Source of the DNA: Cytophagales bacterium WSM2-2
GTDB lineage: Bacteria > Bacteroidota > Bacteroidia > Cytophagales > Cyclobacteriaceae
Reading direction: 5' to 3'
DNA: 64,000 nucleotides
NCBI GenBank assembly: GCA_015472025.1
Contig: BNHL01000001.1
Span: forward strand, 62,001 to 126,000
The position numbers and the translations under genes are program-made. Below the pieces are notes generated by a model, which saw nothing but the letters and a program-made list of their open reading frames with translations, did no database searches and was not told the DNA's origin. Shown here in pieces: positions 62,558 through 64,000 of the stretch (position 1 is the first letter of the stretch; each line of letters begins with the position of its first letter).

Positions 62558-63679
62558 TTAGTTACCAATTACTTCTGTGAGCTTCTGATCAAGTGCTTCT
62601 CCGCGAAGGTTTTTCGCAAGGATCTTTCCATTTTTATCCAATAAAATAGAAAATGGAATACCACTGACATTGTAATCGTGAGCAGCCTGGCTATCGAAAT
62701 ATTTCAGATCGGAAACATGTGTCCATACCAAGCCGTCTTCTTTGATTGCCTGAACCCATTCTTCTTTCGTCCGATCCAATGACACAGAGTAAACTTCAAA
62801 TCCTTTGTTTTTGAATTTATGATAGGCTTTTACCACGTTCGGGTTTTCCCTGCGACAAGGTCCACACCATTTCGCCCAAAAGTCGATGAGCACATACTTT
62901 CCACGAAGCGATGAGAGCTTTACCGTGTCACCATTGGGATTCGGCAATTTTATCTCGGGTGCAAACTGGCCGACAGCAGTAGTTTTCATTTTCTGAACTA
63001 GATCTTCAATTTCACGTGTGTAATGATAGGAAGGCCATTCTTTCTGCATCTTGGCCAGGAGCCCTGTAAATAAATCAAGGTTATTGTCCTTGTCGATAAT
63101 ATTCGGATTTTGCACAATCTGTAGTAAAGCTAAAGAAACGGGTTGCTGCTTCAGAAGCTCAATCAGATTTGCTTTGATTTTATCACCTTCCGCGAAATAC
63201 TTTGCTCGCAGTTCATTTACTTTTTTCTCATCATTGGCAGCAGCAGCCTTCTGAAGATCATCATACAACGCCTTTAAAACAGGTGAGTTGTTCAGCATGT
63301 TCATCACTTTAGAATACAGATCGTGATCGGGAGAACCTTTTATTTCGGCAGCCCCTTGTGGAGAATTTCCATCTACGTTCAATTCGATCGTACTGCGGTC
63401 AATCATGATGTTTACACGCTGAGCTTTAAAAAAATCCACCTGGTAAATTCCTGGCTCAGTCAGATGAAGTGTTTTAGAAAATGTGTTGCTCTTCTGCAAT
63501 TCAATAACCTGTGGTTGTCCGGCACCATCGTTCCTTAATTCAGTAATCGTGATCTGCCCTTGCTGGGGGTAGTTCACTTTTCCTTTAACAATAACATCCC
63601 AGCCATTGTCGTCCACTTTTTTATCGGAACTACAGCCAAGGGATGCGAAAAGAAGAAAGAAATTGATGAAGAGTCTCAT
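62558..63679 (-). CDS. TlpA/AhpC-like thioredoxin lipoprotein with N-terminal DUF4369-type domain
   Basis: Predicted 373-residue periplasmic thiol oxidoreductase. A lipobox ASLGC gives an acylated cysteine at about residue 16. The N-terminal part (GKVNYPQQGQITITEL; QVDFFKAQRVNIMID) matches DUF4369-like domains of Bacteroidota, a helical linker follows, and the C-terminal thioredoxin domain has WCGPCRRENP near residue 274 and the cis-proline region VSGIPFSILLD. An upstream in-frame start adds 22 residues without a signal; ATG 63679 is used. Probably reduces or exchanges disulfides in the periplasm. Confidence 0.9.
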   Translation of the reverse strand: MRLFINFFLLFASLGCSSDKKVDDNGWDVIVKGKVNYPQQGQITITELRNDGAGQPQVIELQKSNTFSKTLHLTEPGIYQVDFFKAQRVNIMIDRSTIELNVDGNSPQGAAEIKGSPDHDLYSKVMNMLNNSPVLKALYDDLQKAAAANDEKKVNELRAKYFAEGDKIKANLIELLKQQPVSLALLQIVQNPNIIDKDNNLDLFTGLLAKMQKEWPSYHYTREIEDLVQKMKTTAVGQFAPEIKLPNPNGDTVKLSSLRGKYVLIDFWAKWCGPCRRENPNVVKAYHKFKNKGFEVYSVSLDRTKEEWVQAIKEDGLVWTHVSDLKYFDSQAAHDYNVSGIPFSILLDKNGKILAKNLRGEALDQKLTEVIGN

Positions 63680-63722
63680 TTTAAAATAATTGGTTTTTTC
63701 ACGATTTAATATCCGGTAATGC

Positions 63723-63941
63723 CTAACGTTTCGCCAGCATTGCAAGTTTCCTCATTAACAATTCATTTGCAACCCAGGGATCAAATTTGTCGTTGGCACG
63801 ACTCTTAATTTCGCCCATTAACATGTTCACAATTCCGGTTCTGCCGTTATGATACTGTTCGACCTTCAAAGGAAACTCCTTCACTACCTCCTCGACAATA
63901 CCGTTTATAAAATTCCGATCGGCTGTTCCCTCAGGGGCCAT
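63723..63941 (-). CDS. Isolated GatB C-terminal domain-like protein
   Basis: Predicted 72-residue protein whose whole length resembles the last part of GatB, the B subunit of Asp-tRNA(Asn)/Glu-tRNA(Gln) amidotransferase: NFINGIVEEVVKEFPLKVEQY and IVNMLMGEIKSRANDKFDPW followed by VANELLMRKL. It has its own ATG with a stop codon one base upstream in frame, so it is not a simple frameshift end seen here. It could be a fragment, or a stand-alone GatB/YqeY-like protein. Confidence 0.55.
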   Translation of the reverse strand: MAPEGTADRNFINGIVEEVVKEFPLKVEQYHNGRTGIVNMLMGEIKSRANDKFDPWVANELLMRKLAMLAKR

Positions 63942-63942
63942 T

Positions 63943-64000
63943 TTAAATCATGGTTTTTGCTTTAGATAAAACTGCATCAAGGCCATTCAGGTTTTTACCT
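63943..64000 (-). CDS. C-terminal end of an unidentified upstream gene
   Basis: The minus-strand frame is open from the window edge and ends in AVLSKAKTMI then TAA, one base before the start of the GatB-like ORF. Only about 18 residues are visible, so no identity can be given. The one-base gap suggests an operon. Confidence 0.4.
   Translation of the reverse strand, partial: GKNLNGLDAVLSKAKTMI

Overview
The window looks like chromosomal DNA from a Bacteroidota bacterium, probably of the Cytophagales or a related order. Evidence: a gliding-motility gldA-gldF-gldG ABC cluster, a giant SprB-repeat protein, DUF5916 and DUF4340 proteins, YceI and M24/M1/M3 peptidases typical of the phylum, and several promoters of the Bacteroidota type (TTTG, about 19-20 bp, then TAnnTTTG). 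The genus is an inference and cannot be fixed from here. No tRNA, rRNA or CRISPR array was recognised.

Layout. 1-4490: the end of gldA, gldF, a secreted methyltransferase-like gene, gldG and a DUF4340 gene, all co-oriented with tiny gaps. 4493-11669: topA, an M1 peptidase, a SnoaL-like protein, cysS and yidD. 11789-15669: a three-gene Tat-exported sugar-oxidation module (GMC oxidoreductase, gluconate dehydrogenase subunit 3 type, Gfo/Idh/MocA) ending in a strong terminator. 15751-17894: RidA, an OmpA-type protein and a GNAT acetyltransferase. 17931-22842: a single-chain methylmalonyl-CoA mutase (MutA and MutB fused), divergent from dnaA. 22854-23321: a decayed IS3-type insertion sequence with both terminal inverted repeats still visible. 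23352-30699: M24 peptidase, SnoaL-like protein, serine hydrolase, DUF4395, YceI, an AraC regulator, small membrane proteins and a methyltransferase.

30778-38943: an outer-membrane-like protein convergent with a 2231-residue protein of 27 SprB-type repeats capped by an OmpA domain. 39494-42839: kdnA, a leucine-rich-repeat-like gene and kdnB; the kdn pair would convert Kdo to 8-amino-Kdo for lipopolysaccharide. 42844-46787: a secreted protein, a tRNA adenine methyltransferase and the first DUF5916 protein. 46853-48650: a palindrome, two tandem yceI genes, an attenuator-like terminator and a marR gene, plausibly one regulatory unit. 48647-53339: M3 peptidase, AraC regulator, membrane protein, and the rpsF-rpsR-rplI ribosomal operon with its promoter and terminator. 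53434-64000: TerB-like protein, a secreted JAB/DUF4329-like orphan, purB, the second DUF5916 protein, a flavin/2Fe-2S oxidoreductase, two serine hydrolases, a small membrane protein, a TlpA-like thioredoxin lipoprotein and an isolated GatB C-terminal-like ORF.

Most of the window is housekeeping and envelope biology. The most unusual items are the paired cysteine losses in the SprB repeat array, the LRR-like gene between kdnA and kdnB, the fused mutase, the yceI-yceI-marR unit and the insertion-sequence relic behind dnaA. Where the longest open frame begins at a TTG or GTG but a better ATG lies just inside, the ATG is used and the reason given.
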